DNA of 35,748 nt, from assembly GCF_000429565.1 (NCBI RefSeq), contig NZ_AUCC01000032.1:1-35748 (forward strand), given 5' to 3'. The position numbers and the translations under genes are program-made. Of the stretch, positions 9,244 through 17,702 are shown in pieces (the first letter of the stretch is position 1; the number at the start of each line of letters is the position of its first letter). The notes beneath the pieces were generated by a model. It saw only the letters and a list, made by a program, of their open reading frames with translations. It ran no database searches and was not told the origin of the DNA. This DNA comes from Arsenophonus nasoniae DSM 15247 (GTDB taxonomy: Bacteria; Pseudomonadota; Gammaproteobacteria; Enterobacterales; Enterobacteriaceae).

Positions 9244-10743
9244 TTAACCCACACTATGTTCCAAGCTAATTGCTAACAATTTTTGCGCTTCTACGGCAAA
9301 CTCTAACGGTAATTTAGAAAAAACATCTTTACAGAAACCATTTACTATCATGGAAATGGCGTCATCCTCACTAATGCCACGTTGTAAACAATAAAAAAGT
9401 TGATCTTCACCAATACGCGATGTCGTGGCTTCATGCTCTAACTGAGCGCTACTATTTTTTACTTCGATATAAGGAAAGGTATGCGCGCCACATTCTGTGC
9501 CAATTAACATAGAATCACATTGGGTATAATTTCTGGCATTTTCTGCAGTCGGTAAAATCTTTACTAAACCGCGGTAACTATTTTGACTGCGGCCAGCTGA
9601 AATTCCTTTGGAAATAATTGTCGAATGCGTATTCTTACCAATATGGATCATTTTTGTACCGGTATCAGCCTGTTGATTACCATTGGTTAATGCAACTGAA
9701 AAAAATTCGCCCACTGAATTATCCCCTTGCAGAATAACACTGGGATATTTCCAAGTAATTGCCGATCCTGTTTCAGACTGCGTCCAGGACATTTTGGCAT
9801 TTTCTCCCTCACATAAGGCGCGTTTAGTGACAAAATTTAAAATTCCACCAGTTTCACTTTCACCCCCTGAAAACCAGTTTTGTACGGTAGAATATTTTAC
9901 TTCAGCATCCTTATGAATAATAACTTCAACTACAGCGGCATGTAATTGATAACTCTCTCGCACTGGCGCAGAGCATCCCTCAATATAACTAACGTAGCTG
10001 CCTTCATCAGCAACCAAGATAGTGCGCTCAAACTGACCTGTCTTAGCCGCATTAATACGAAAATAGGTTGATAATTCCATCGGGCAACGAACACCTTTTG
10101 GCACATAAACAAATGTGCCATCAGAAGCGACAGCAGAATTCAATGCAGCAAAAAAATTATCCCGATTAGAAACAACCGTACCGATATATTTTTTTACTAA
10201 TTCAGGATATTGTTGGATTGCCTCACCGAAAGAACAAAAAATAATACCCAGTTTTGCTAATTCGCTACGATAGGTTGTCGAAACTGAAACCGAGTCAAAG
10301 ATAGCATCTACCGCAACCGATTTGCCCTCACGTACTGGCACGCCTAGTTTATTGAATGCTTCTTCAACTTCTGCGGTCAGATAATTATTGCTATGGGTAT
10401 TACTCTCGTCAGCTGATGAATCAATTTCAGCATGACAATTTTCATCGCAACTATTACAGGATGGCGCTGCATAATAACTATATTCCTGATAGTTTAAATC
10501 AGGATAATAGCCTTTAAGCCAGTGTGGCTCTTCCATACCCAACCAATGTTGATAAGCTTCTAAACGAAACTGTAACATCCAATCAGGTTCATTACGTTTG
10601 GCTGAAATGGCTTTGATAACCTCTTCATTGAGGCCTTTAGCTAATTCATCCGTTGCAACCTGAGTGAAAAACCCCTCTTTATAACGATGTTCCACTAACC
10701 ATTGTTGAACATCATCACCAATTTCTATATTACGCTGTGACAT
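9244..10743 (-). CDS. sufB: Fe-S scaffold subunit SufB
   Basis: SufB receives sulfur from SufE and, with SufC and SufD, builds the cluster. It has 499 residues (E. coli 495). The conserved core includes [20 protein letters not shown], the EGCSAP motif, and [21 protein letters not shown] near 405-425, which contains the cysteine expected to accept sulfur. The N-terminal third carries the Cys-rich stretch [12 protein letters not shown] followed by a short Ser/Asn-rich linker ([12 protein letters not shown]), the likely source of the few extra residues. It lies 12 bases after sufA. Confidence 0.97.
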   Translation of the reverse strand: MSQRNIEIGDDVQQWLVEHRYKEGFFTQVATDELAKGLNEEVIKAISAKRNEPDWMLQFRLEAYQHWLGMEEPHWLKGYYPDLNYQEYSYYAAPSCNSCDENCHAEIDSSADESNTHSNNYLTAEVEEAFNKLGVPVREGKSVAVDAIFDSVSVSTTYRSELAKLGIIFCSFGEAIQQYPELVKKYIGTVVSNRDNFFAALNSAVASDGTFVYVPKGVRCPMELSTYFRINAAKTGQFERTILVADEGSYVSYIEGCSAPVRESYQLHAAVVEVIIHKDAEVKYSTVQNWFSGGESETGGILNFVTKRALCEGENAKMSWTQSETGSAITWKYPSVILQGDNSVGEFFSVALTNGNQQADTGTKMIHIGKNTHSTIISKGISAGRSQNSYRGLVKILPTAENARNYTQCDSMLIGTECGAHTFPYIEVKNSSAQLEHEATTSRIGEDQLFYCLQRGISEDDAISMIVNGFCKDVFSKLPLEFAVEAQKLLAISLEHSVG

Positions 10744-10755
10744 AATTTAATTCGC

Positions 10756-11124
10756 TTAAATACCAAAGCTTTCACCACAACCACAAGCGTGCTGAGCTTT
10801 AGGATTATTAAATTTAAATACTTGATTAAGTCCCTCACGAACATAATCAACCTCAGTGCCATCAATAAATGGCATTGCTTTTAGAGGCACAAAAAGTTTG
10901 GCGCCATTATTTTCAAACAGCAAATATTCTTTGGTTGGATTATCAATCAATGCAATAACATAACCAAATCCTGCACAGCCTGATTGTTTGATATTAAGAG
11001 ATAATCCCTGACTATCAGGATTTTTTTTCATTAATTTACGAATTTGAGCAGCCGCTTTATCGGTCATGGTAAGGCCCTGCCAGGTTGTTTCATTTAAAGA
11101 AAAAGTATCAACATGCTCTGCCAT
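10756..11124 (-). CDS. sufA: A-type Fe-S carrier SufA
   Basis: SufA carries newly made Fe-S clusters from SufBC2D to target proteins. The frame opens at a GTG (11136), but the ATG at 11124 has a GAGGT ribosome site 6 bases upstream and gives 122 residues, the E. coli SufA length. The three cluster cysteines are present: one in KQSGCAGFGY and two in ACGCGESFG. It is the first gene of sufABCDSE. Confidence 0.96.
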   Translation of the reverse strand: MAEHVDTFSLNETTWQGLTMTDKAAAQIRKLMKKNPDSQGLSLNIKQSGCAGFGYVIALIDNPTKEYLLFENNGAKLFVPLKAMPFIDGTEVDYVREGLNQVFKFNNPKAQHACGCGESFGI

Positions 11125-11194
11125 TATTGACCTCACTAAACTAATATTTTCACTATATTATACTATGTAAGTAACTAGACTTTTTTTGCTTAAT

Positions 11195-11222
11195 ATTATA
11201 TATGGTAATGATAACATTTCTC
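11195..11222 (-). promoter_or_regulatory. suf promoter with Fur-like box
   Basis: On the minus strand, GAGAAATGTTATCATTACC (11222-11204) matches about 14 of 19 positions of the Fur box consensus. Directly downstream is a -10 like TATAAT (11200-11195), about 70 bases before sufA. The -35 is poor, as expected for an activator-dependent promoter. Fur control of suf is known in enterics. I saw no clear IscR or OxyR site. The rest of 11125-11440, including the region after ydiI, is AT-rich and shows no gene or terminator. Confidence 0.5.
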
Positions 11223-11440
11223 ACTTCAACCATTTATTTTAAGAGGATATTTTCATTAGCATATTTTTTCAGCAAAAAGTGGCATTTATTTTACTATAAT
11301 TTCACAATTTTCAATTCATTATTTATTTTAATTCACTGATAAATATATTAAAAATAAAATTAACCAGCAAATTTATAAATGTTTCAGGTGAAAACCAAAG
11401 TGTTGCAAAAAAATTTACTTTTGTTCTTAATCACGCGCCA

Positions 11441-11851
11441 TTAAATTATTGCGGTTGTCAAACGGCAAATACAGCTCAGTTTTAATTGTTCATCAAAAAT
11501 TTTTATCGACCAGACTTGTTGCCGTCGCCCTAGATGGATCGCGCTACACACGCCACGCACTTTGCCTGAAGATACTGGCCTAATATGGCTAGCGTTAATT
11601 TCAGTACCGACCACTTTTTGCTCACCTTGAGTACACAGATAACCGGCTATCGAGCCTAACGATTCAGCTAATACCACCGAAGCACCACCATGTAATAATC
11701 CAAACGGTTGCATGGTACGTTGATCAACCGGCATTGTTGCTTCAATGGTATCATCGCTGATACTTAGCATAACAATACCTAAATGGGATAAAATGCTGTT
11801 TTTACTCCAACTATTAATTTCTTCGAGGGTATAAGGACGTTGCCAAATCAT
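11441..11851 (-). CDS. menI: Hotdog acyl-CoA thioesterase YdiI (MenI)
   Basis: A hotdog-fold thioesterase of the YdiI family, which hydrolyses 1,4-dihydroxy-2-naphthoyl-CoA in menaquinone synthesis and other aryl- or acyl-CoAs. The 136-residue length equals E. coli YdiI. The family block [20 protein letters not shown] contains the active-site region with a catalytic Glu, followed by [24 protein letters not shown] lies about 9 bases before the ATG. Its ATG overlaps, as ATGA, the ancestral ydiJ stop, so it was probably co-translated with ydiJ. The suf operon follows on the same strand. Confidence 0.93.
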   Translation of the reverse strand: MIWQRPYTLEEINSWSKNSILSHLGIVMLSISDDTIEATMPVDQRTMQPFGLLHGGASVVLAESLGSIAGYLCTQGEQKVVGTEINASHIRPVSSGKVRGVCSAIHLGRRQQVWSIKIFDEQLKLSCICRLTTAII

Positions 11852-11888
11852 TTAATAATCTCCAATAGTGCTTGTAATGGATGTTTTA

Positions 11889-13790
11889 TTATTCCTTCTC
11901 CATTCGCTTTACTTGACTACGGCAGGAATAGCCAGTTGCTAAACAGCGTTTTAGGGGTAATTTTTGTAATTGATTTCCCCAAGATAAGGCATAAATTCCC
12001 TTTGAATTTGCCAAATGTTTAACTTCATGACCATAAGTTCCTGCCATCCCGCAACAGCCAACATTCACATTAATAAGTTGACAACCGAATTGAGCAAAAA
12101 TTTTAATCCAATGCTGAGCACTAGCAGCGAGCAATGACATTTCGGTACAGTGCCCCAATAAATACCATTTTTCAGTTGTTAACTTCGATACGGGCTTTGA
12201 CGCTAGTGCTGTTATCAGCCATTCATTAACTAATTTAACCTCAAAATCACCACGTTTATTACCGAGAATTTGATTATATTCATCGCGATAACAGAGCACT
12301 AGAGCTGGATCGATACCGACCATAGGAATTGATAATTTAGCTAAACGGTTAAGAAAATTCGCTGTCTTTTGTGCTGTTTCGGCAAAACGGGTTAAATATC
12401 CCTTAATATGTAACGCTTTTCCATTAGCTAAAAAGGGCAATAATATCGGCCGATAACCTAATCGTTCAATTAAATGAATAAAATCAGCAACCACCTTAGC
12501 ATCATAATAGCTAGTAAAGGGGTCTTGGACGATAAAAACAAATTGACTGCGCATCTTTTCTGATAAACTTTCTAACTGCGACAATGACAGTGATAATGCT
12601 GCATGCGCAGCCAATTGTTGTTGTAAACTGGGCGTAGAAAGTTGAGGAAAATCTGTTAATCCAATCACCTTGTAACTTAAAGTTTGTATCCACTTTTGCT
12701 GTAAGATAAAATTAAACCAACGTGGATGCTTTGCCATTAACGGTAAAGTCAATTCAATACTGGCAACAACATAGTCACTGATTGGTCGCAAATAGCGGCT
12801 ATAATAGAGCGCTAAAAATTTTGCTCTAAAAGTGGGAACATCAATTTTAACTGGGCATTGAGTTGAACATGCTTTACAAGCTAAACAGCCCGCCATCGCT
12901 TCTTTTACTTCATGGGAAAAATCATATTGTCCACACTTAGCTCGCAAGGTATGGTATAAGCGTGTTATTTTTTGCCACCAAGAGAGTTTATAACTCTTGA
13001 TATCCTCGGCAAATAACTTTAGGTTTATGCCATGCTTAACCTGTAACCTTAACCACTCTCGCATTAAAGTTGCCCTTCCTTTAGGTGAATGAATGCGTTG
13101 TTGTGATATTTTCATCGAAGGGCACATTGGACTATTAACATCAAAATTAAAACATAAACCATTGCCGTTACATGCCATGACACGCTCAAAAGTTTGCCTT
13201 ACATTAATCGGGATGATGCGATCATAAGTTCCTCTTTTCACTGTATCGATCGGTATTAACGGAAGCTCTACATTAAGCGATGAGCATATTTTTCCTGGAT
13301 TTAATTGATTAAAGGGATCAAACGCGGTTTTAATGTGACAAAGTATTTGATAAAGCTGGTTACCAAAAAATTGTCGGCCATAGCTGGAGCGAAAACCTTT
13401 GCCGTGTTCTCCCCATAATAAGCCGCCATATTTAGCCGTAAGTTGAACAATTTGATCAGAAATTTGCTTCATTAATACTTCTTGCTGAGGATCACACATA
13501 TCCATTACCGGGCGAACGTGTAATACTCCAGCATCAACATGACCAAACATGCCATAAGCTAAATTATTACGGTCAAGCAACGCACGAAATTCAGCAATAT
13601 AATCGGCTAAATGCTCTGGCGGCACACAAGTATCCTCTACGAAAGGTATTGGCTTTGCTAACCCTTTAGTATTAGCCAATAGACCAACCGCTTTTTTTCT
13701 CATCGTATAGATACGTTCAATATCTGCTAAATGATGGCATATCTGATAACCAAGGATACCAGAATTACCTGCTTGCTTTAGCTTATCCAA
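11889..13790 (-). CDS. ydiJ: ydiJ 3' fragment: oxidase C-terminal and Fe-S domains
   Basis: 633 codons from an internal ATG. The homology is continuous upstream to about 13870 in this frame, so the ATG at 13790 is unlikely to be a real start. It has the FAD-oxidase C-terminal part (MFGHVDAGVLHVRP, LLWGEHGKGFRS), then the ferredoxin-like motif GCLACKACSTQCP, and the CCG-type domain (NVGCCGMAGTYGHE). It ends about 13 residues short through a second frameshift. Confidence 0.7.
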   Translation of the reverse strand: MDKLKQAGNSGILGYQICHHLADIERIYTMRKKAVGLLANTKGLAKPIPFVEDTCVPPEHLADYIAEFRALLDRNNLAYGMFGHVDAGVLHVRPVMDMCDPQQEVLMKQISDQIVQLTAKYGGLLWGEHGKGFRSSYGRQFFGNQLYQILCHIKTAFDPFNQLNPGKICSSLNVELPLIPIDTVKRGTYDRIIPINVRQTFERVMACNGNGLCFNFDVNSPMCPSMKISQQRIHSPKGRATLMREWLRLQVKHGINLKLFAEDIKSYKLSWWQKITRLYHTLRAKCGQYDFSHEVKEAMAGCLACKACSTQCPVKIDVPTFRAKFLALYYSRYLRPISDYVVASIELTLPLMAKHPRWFNFILQQKWIQTLSYKVIGLTDFPQLSTPSLQQQLAAHAALSLSLSQLESLSEKMRSQFVFIVQDPFTSYYDAKVVADFIHLIERLGYRPILLPFLANGKALHIKGYLTRFAETAQKTANFLNRLAKLSIPMVGIDPALVLCYRDEYNQILGNKRGDFEVKLVNEWLITALASKPVSKLTTEKWYLLGHCTEMSLLAASAQHWIKIFAQFGCQLINVNVGCCGMAGTYGHEVKHLANSKGIYALSWGNQLQKLPLKRCLATGYSCRSQVKRMEKE

Positions 13791-13858
13791 TTGCGAGCAT
13801 AAGCGGGTTAATTGCTGATTAATTTTTTCTTCATTATCCCCACTAAATTCAACAATAT

Positions 13859-14902
13859 TTAATGCTGATATTTTTTTTCATCGACATCGTTAACCAATTT
13901 ACTTACTGACTGCCAGATAATATCTTGACGCGCTAAAGATAGGATTTTAGCATCCACCGTTTCTACTGATAATGCATTAGCTGCCACCATAAACGGTGCA
14001 TTACGTAACGCTGAATCAAATGAATCATAGTTTATATTAACTAATCGTCTTACTTTAGGTAATGGAGTAATATTTAGCTTAGCTTCGGTAATGAAAGCCA
14101 GCGTTCCTTCCGAGCCGGTTAAAATTCGAGTTAAATCAAAGTGAGTCATACTATCGTCAAACACATGACGCAAATCATAACCGGTTAAAAAACGATTTAA
14201 ACGCGGGAATTTAGCCAGAATTAGTTGTCGCTGCTGATGACAATGTTGATAAACGGTGCGATATATGCGGCCAATAGTTGATTGCTGCTGTGCAATACGC
14301 TTCGCCGACTCAACTGGCATCGGAGAGGTTTCTAATACGTCGCCACCCAGTAAAACGGCTTTAATACTCAGTACATGATCCGATGTTTTACCATAAACTA
14401 ATGAACCTTGACCTGATGTATCAGTATTAATCATGCCACCCAAAGTGGCTCGGTTACTGGTTGATAATTCTGGTGAGAAAAAATAACCGTAAGGTGCCAA
14501 AAATTGATTAAGCTGATCTTTTATTACACCCGCTTCCACCCTAACCCATTTTTGTGCCACATCAATTTGCAAAATTTTTTGCATATAGCGCGACAGATCA
14601 ACCACAATACCCTCAGTCAAAGCCTGACCATTGGTCCCTGTGCCACCGCCTCGAGGCGTAAAGGTTAATGACTGAAATTGTTTATCCGTAGCTAGTTTTG
14701 CCAATAGTTGAACATCGCTAGTCGAACGTGGATAGACAACCGCTTGAGGAAGGAGCTGATAGATACTATTATCTGTTGCCATTGATAAACGTTCAGCATA
14801 ACTAGTGGTTAAATCACCGCTAAAACCTTGCTCTTTTAATATAGTCAAATACTTAGTTATCTGTTGACTGACTTGATGAGAGCGTCCTATACGTTGGATC
14901 AT
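13859..14902 (-). CDS. ydiJ: ydiJ 5' fragment: FAD-binding domain
   Basis: 347 codons, from the true ydiJ start (MIQRIGRSHQ) to a TAA just past the A8 tract. It contains the PCMH-type FAD-binding region: FTPRGGGTGTNGQAL near 85-100, ELSTSNRATLGGMINTD near 155, and ILTGSEGTLAFITEA near 270. It could fold as a flavin-binding part but lacks the rest of the FAD-oxidase C-terminal domain and all Fe-S ligands. Confidence 0.7.
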   Translation of the reverse strand: MIQRIGRSHQVSQQITKYLTILKEQGFSGDLTTSYAERLSMATDNSIYQLLPQAVVYPRSTSDVQLLAKLATDKQFQSLTFTPRGGGTGTNGQALTEGIVVDLSRYMQKILQIDVAQKWVRVEAGVIKDQLNQFLAPYGYFFSPELSTSNRATLGGMINTDTSGQGSLVYGKTSDHVLSIKAVLLGGDVLETSPMPVESAKRIAQQQSTIGRIYRTVYQHCHQQRQLILAKFPRLNRFLTGYDLRHVFDDSMTHFDLTRILTGSEGTLAFITEAKLNITPLPKVRRLVNINYDSFDSALRNAPFMVAANALSVETVDAKILSLARQDIIWQSVSKLVNDVDEKKYQH

Positions 14903-15115
14903 GATATTAGTAACTCTTTTTAATTAGTGTTCACTTTGCATTTTATGTACTATCTTTGATTGAGAGTACATACCAGATAAAACTTGGCAATTAATATTTT
15001 GTAAACAATACAGTTTCCATTATCACCCTACTTTTATTAGTTACAAAAACAGGATTATTCATGTAATAGACAATCAAGAATATCTACCGGTCATTTTTTA
15101 TAATCAGGCTAATAT

Positions 15116-16225
15116 ATGGAAAAAGCGCAATCTCCTAATGATTTACCCAAATTTATTTTTAGTATAATTGCTATTTTATTGATGATAACAGCATGTTTTT
15201 GGGTATTAAGACCGTTCATACTTGGTTTTCTCTGGGCAGGCATGGTGGTTATTGCAACCTGGCCATTATTTAAAAAAATTGAAAGCAAACTATGGCATAA
15301 AAAATGGCTAGCGAGTATAGCGATGACATTAATAGTAATCCTATTATTCGTTATTCCTTTTGCCATCCTAATTGGTAGCATAATACAAAATAGTGGCCCA
15401 CTAATTGAATGGGCCAAATCGCCGGCTGAAATTCGATTACCTGAGCTATTGTGGTTAAAAAATCTCCCCTTCATTGGTAATAAACTTTTTTATGGTTGGC
15501 ATACACTGGTAGCGAATGGTGGCAATACATTAATTTCTAAATTACAACCTTATGTCGGAGAAGCAACCAGTTGGTTCTTAGCACAAGCCATTAATGCCGG
15601 GCGTTTTATGTTTCATCTTATCGTAATGTTACTATTTAGTGCACTACTCTTTCTAAAAGGTGAAAGTGTTATATCAAGTATCAGACACTTTGCTATTCGT
15701 CTGGCAGGCACACGAGGCGATATGGCTATTCTACTTGCTGGTCAATCAATTCGTGCCGTTGCATTAGGTGTTGTTGTAACTGCATTAATACAAGCGATTA
15801 TCAGTGGTATTGGTTTAGCTTTAGCAGATGTTCCTTACGCTGCAATATTAACAATTCTTATCTTTGTATGTTGTGTTGCCCAACTTGGCCCTTTATTGAT
15901 TATGGTGCCCTCGATAATATGGTTATTCTGGTCAGGCGATACCAGCTGGGCGATTATCATGATTGTATGGAGCATTATTGTCGCAACAATGGATGGTGTA
16001 CTACGTCCTATTTTAATAAAGATGGGTGCGAATTTATCAATGATCCTTATTTTAATTGGTGTTATTGGTGGAATTTTATCATTTGGTGTAATTGGTCTTT
16101 TTATTGGCCCAGTAGTTTTAGCTGTCTCGCATAATTTACTAACTGCCTGGATGAATGATGTCGCAAAACCAACTAAATTATCAAACAATTTAACCAAAAC
16201 TAATTTATATAAGAAAGATTCTTAA
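15116..16225 (+). CDS. ydiK: AI-2E family membrane protein YdiK
   Basis: A putative inner-membrane transporter of the AI-2E/PerM family with no settled substrate. The 369 residues (E. coli about 370) form two N-terminal membrane spans (about 13-50 and 60-85), a soluble loop around 90-150, and a hydrophobic C-terminal half with several spans. The Gly/Pro-rich block GGILSFGVIGLFIGPVVLAV, typical of the family, is near 315-340. It is divergent from ydiJ, as in E. coli; the 213-base gap between them carries the inverted repeat ATGTACT (14945-14951) and AGTACAT (14965-14971), possibly an operator. rprA follows, also as in E. coli. Confidence 0.92.
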   Translation: MEKAQSPNDLPKFIFSIIAILLMITACFWVLRPFILGFLWAGMVVIATWPLFKKIESKLWHKKWLASIAMTLIVILLFVIPFAILIGSIIQNSGPLIEWAKSPAEIRLPELLWLKNLPFIGNKLFYGWHTLVANGGNTLISKLQPYVGEATSWFLAQAINAGRFMFHLIVMLLFSALLFLKGESVISSIRHFAIRLAGTRGDMAILLAGQSIRAVALGVVVTALIQAIISGIGLALADVPYAAILTILIFVCCVAQLGPLLIMVPSIIWLFWSGDTSWAIIMIVWSIIVATMDGVLRPILIKMGANLSMILILIGVIGGILSFGVIGLFIGPVVLAVSHNLLTAWMNDVAKPTKLSNNLTKTNLYKKDS

Positions 16226-16409
16226 ATAAAAATGATTGACTTAATTAATATTCTTATTAATCATTATACTTAAATTATTTAAAAATTGTTCTGTTAAAAA
16301 ATTGCCAAAATATCGATTAATCAAGCGTAATTAAATTCCATTAATTTTAACATTAATATGATTAAATAATAATCTTATTTATTTACACCTGAAAGTAAAA
16401 TTTTTATTG

Positions 16410-16453
16410 AGATAATTCTTAGTGATAAAATCTTAGAGTTATTTTAATATAAT
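16410..16453 (+). promoter_or_regulatory. Candidate rprA promoter with RcsB-like box
   Basis: A good -10 TATAAT (16448-16453) has no -35 at the proper distance (ATAAAA). Immediately upstream, AGATAATTCTTA (about 16410-16421) resembles the RcsB box ending ATTCTTA as I recall it. E. coli rprA is activated by RcsB from a box next to a weak -35, so the layout fits. Transcription would start near 16459. Confidence 0.45.
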
Positions 16454-16458
16454 GCTTA

Positions 16459-16588
16459 TAGATTAACCTGTTGATGAATTATTGATTTCAATTATTTTCG
16501 GTATCATTATGTAATATAAAAATGATGATACCTCTAGAATATTGCTGTGTGTAGTCTTTGCCTGTCAGCCCATGATAGGCTTTTTTTT
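16459..16588 (+). ncRNA. rprA: Small RNA RprA homologue, diverged 5' half
   Basis: RprA is an Hfq-dependent small RNA of the Rcs stress response that activates rpoS translation in E. coli. The 22 bases at 16541-16562 (beginning ATTGCTGTGTGTAGTC) are identical to the conserved segment of E. coli RprA as I recall it, and are followed at once by a terminator hairpin and eight T. The locus lies downstream of ydiK, the E. coli position. The 5' part differs: the CCCCTGAG-containing rpoS-pairing region is not seen. Instead there is a stem GGTATCAT (16500-16507) with ATGATACC (about 16525-16532). The length from the inferred start is about 130 bases, against about 105. Identity is strong for the 3' half; the 5' end is inferred from the -10 box. 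Confidence 0.8.
16560..16588 (+). terminator. rprA terminator
   Basis: GCCTGTCA (16560-16567), loop GCCCA, and TGATAGGC (16573-16580) pair with one G-U, followed by TTTTTTTT (16581-16588). Confidence 0.9.
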
Positions 16589-17342
16589 CTGTTTTATTCA
16601 ATAAAATCGATGATAACAAATTGATTTATAATGATATTCTTGAATTATATTTATAGAGTCTAAAAAGTAACTTTGATAAAGTAAGATACTTACCTACAAA
16701 TATTCATATTTTTAATTAAGCCTGACAAATATTGATTAATAATAAAACATACATAAATTTTACCTGTTATTAATTTACTGTTCAATTGACTATCAAATAC
16801 TATATATTATTATTTGATTTTTATTTTATAACAGCAAATGAGCCTTATTTTATATCATAATCTGGTCTGTCATCCGTCCAGATATAATTGAACATATAAT
16901 TTACAAAATTAAACTATATTATATTTTTTCACCTCACTGAATATAAATAAAATAGTAAAAATAACCTAAAGTTAACAATAAATAAGTGAATAAAAAATCA
17001 TGAAAAACAAATAAAAGTTTCGAACGTTATCTACTGACTATAATATAAGCAAATATAATTTGTTATTTTAAAATACTATTTTATTATATAATTGAATTAT
17101 ATTTGAAAACATACTTATTACCTATTTTACTGTCCAATATATGAATAAAAAACTATAAAAAACAGATAAAGATAACTGATTATTCTAATATCCTATAAAA
17201 CAATAATTCTAATTTATAAAAATTATTTATATTTTTTCAACCTCTCTTTATAAGAATAATTCTATTTGATTGTTTTTAAAAAAATTTTGTAATTATTTAT
17301 CATTATTTCACTTTATTACTGTTTATCTATAGAGGAAAAAAC

Positions 17343-17378
17343 TTGATTAACAACAAGACAATAATGATTATCATTACC
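17343..17378 (+). promoter_or_regulatory. Haem-locus promoter with near-perfect Fur box
   Basis: AATAATGATTATCATTACC (17360-17378) matches 17 of 19 positions of the Fur box consensus. A -35 TTGATT (17343-17348) and a -10 GATTAT (17366-17371) are 17 bases apart, with the -10 inside the Fur box. Iron-loaded Fur would therefore block polymerase, so hemP and hemR should be expressed when iron is scarce. Confidence 0.8.
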
Positions 17379-17408
17379 ATTACTATTATTTGGTTATACC
17401 TCTTCAAT

Positions 17409-17444
17409 ATGAACACACTCAGCCAAAGCAATCTACTTATATGA
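17409..17444 (+). CDS. 11-codon leader ORF before hemP
   Basis: ATG at 17409 reads MNTLSQSNLLI and stops at TGA 17442-17444. The stop overlaps the hemP ATG as ATGA. The peptide copies the HemP N-terminus (MNKLSQSDLL) because it comes from a tandem duplication. No strong ribosome site precedes it, and none precedes hemP itself, so coupled translation is possible. Whether it is translated is unknown. Confidence 0.35.
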   Translation: MNTLSQSNLLI

Positions 17445-17472
17445 ATAAACTCAGCCAAAGTGATCTACTTAA
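17409..17472 (+). repeat. 32-bp tandem duplication of the hemP start region
   Basis: Copy 1 (17409-17440) and copy 2 (17441-17472) agree at 27 of 32 positions; both begin with ATGAA and share CTCAGCCAAAG and ATCTACTTA. Copy 2 is the true start of hemP. Since 32 is not a multiple of three, copy 1 is read in another frame. Confidence 0.85.
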
Positions 17473-17623
17473 TTCAGATATAAAGCAAATATCAACTCCG
17501 GTAATTAATACCATTAATAGCCAACATCTATTGAATCAAAAAGGAATTGCGAATATTTACCATCAAGGTGAAATTTATCAATTACGCCAGACAAGAGCAG
17601 GCAAATTAATTTTAACTAAATAG
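17441..17623 (+). CDS. hemP: HemP/YdiE family protein, first gene of the haem locus
   Basis: A small protein of the HemP family, found at the start of haem uptake operons; in some bacteria it has been linked to activating the haem receptor gene. The frame extends upstream to a TTG at 17390, but that would lie next to the Fur box, so I choose the ATG at 17441, giving 60 residues. The conserved C-terminal block LRQTRAGKLILTK closely follows E. coli YdiE (LRKTQAGKLLLTK). E. coli keeps only this gene, beside aroH, while here it heads the full hem locus in the same chromosomal area. Confidence 0.88.
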   Translation: MNKLSQSDLLNSDIKQISTPVINTINSQHLLNQKGIANIYHQGEIYQLRQTRAGKLILTK

Positions 17624-17702
17624 AATTTAATCAACACCAAGCCACCTAACTACTATCAGGCAGCCAACGTTTAGATCTACTATAATTATAGGAAGGGATA
17701 CT

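Larger units (their letters stand above)
11848..14902 (-). pseudogene. ydiJ: ydiJ, FAD/4Fe-4S 2-hydroxyacid dehydrogenase, with two frameshifts
   Basis: YdiJ is a large flavin and iron-sulfur dehydrogenase, reported to oxidise D-2-hydroxyglutarate and related D-2-hydroxyacids. The reading is split. The first frame (14902-13859) covers the FAD-binding part and ends right after an A8 tract (minus strand, 13878-13871). The -1 frame continues the homology (ALNIVEFSGDNEEKINQQL) into the second frame, which holds the Fe-S part. A second single-base loss near 11893-11900 stops it early (RMEKE), while the expected tail [12 protein letters not shown] and a TGA overlapping the ydiI ATG remain in another frame. 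Restoring one base at each site gives 1018 codons, the E. coli YdiJ length as I recall it. The rest is well conserved, so the damage is recent, or the first lesion is read through. Confidence 0.85.
16226..17389. other. Long AT-rich intergenic region between ydiK and hemP
   Basis: 1164 bases with no protein gene. It holds the rprA promoter and gene (16410-16588) and, at its right end, the haem-locus promoter. Between 16590 and 17340 I see only very AT-rich sequence with small inverted repeats, for example ATCTGG and CCAGAT around 16860-16882, and no tRNA, mobile element or convincing short ORF. In E. coli this side of rprA carries ydiL and further genes, so this stretch may be decayed DNA. Confidence 0.6.

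Noticed and set aside
13859-14902. Reading the two ydiJ frames as two separate functional genes
   Set aside because: The homology runs straight through the junction in shifted frame, and the second frame has no proper start at the homology boundary.
16590-17340. Possible further genes, tRNA, CRISPR or mobile element in the long gap before hemP
   Set aside because: Only very AT-rich DNA with short inverted repeats is seen. No clover-leaf pattern, regularly spaced repeats or transposase remnants were found here or elsewhere in the window.
17390-17440. TTG-started N-terminal extension of hemP
   Set aside because: It would begin next to the Fur box at the expected transcription start and crosses the duplicated leader; the family is about 60 residues, matching the ATG at 17441.
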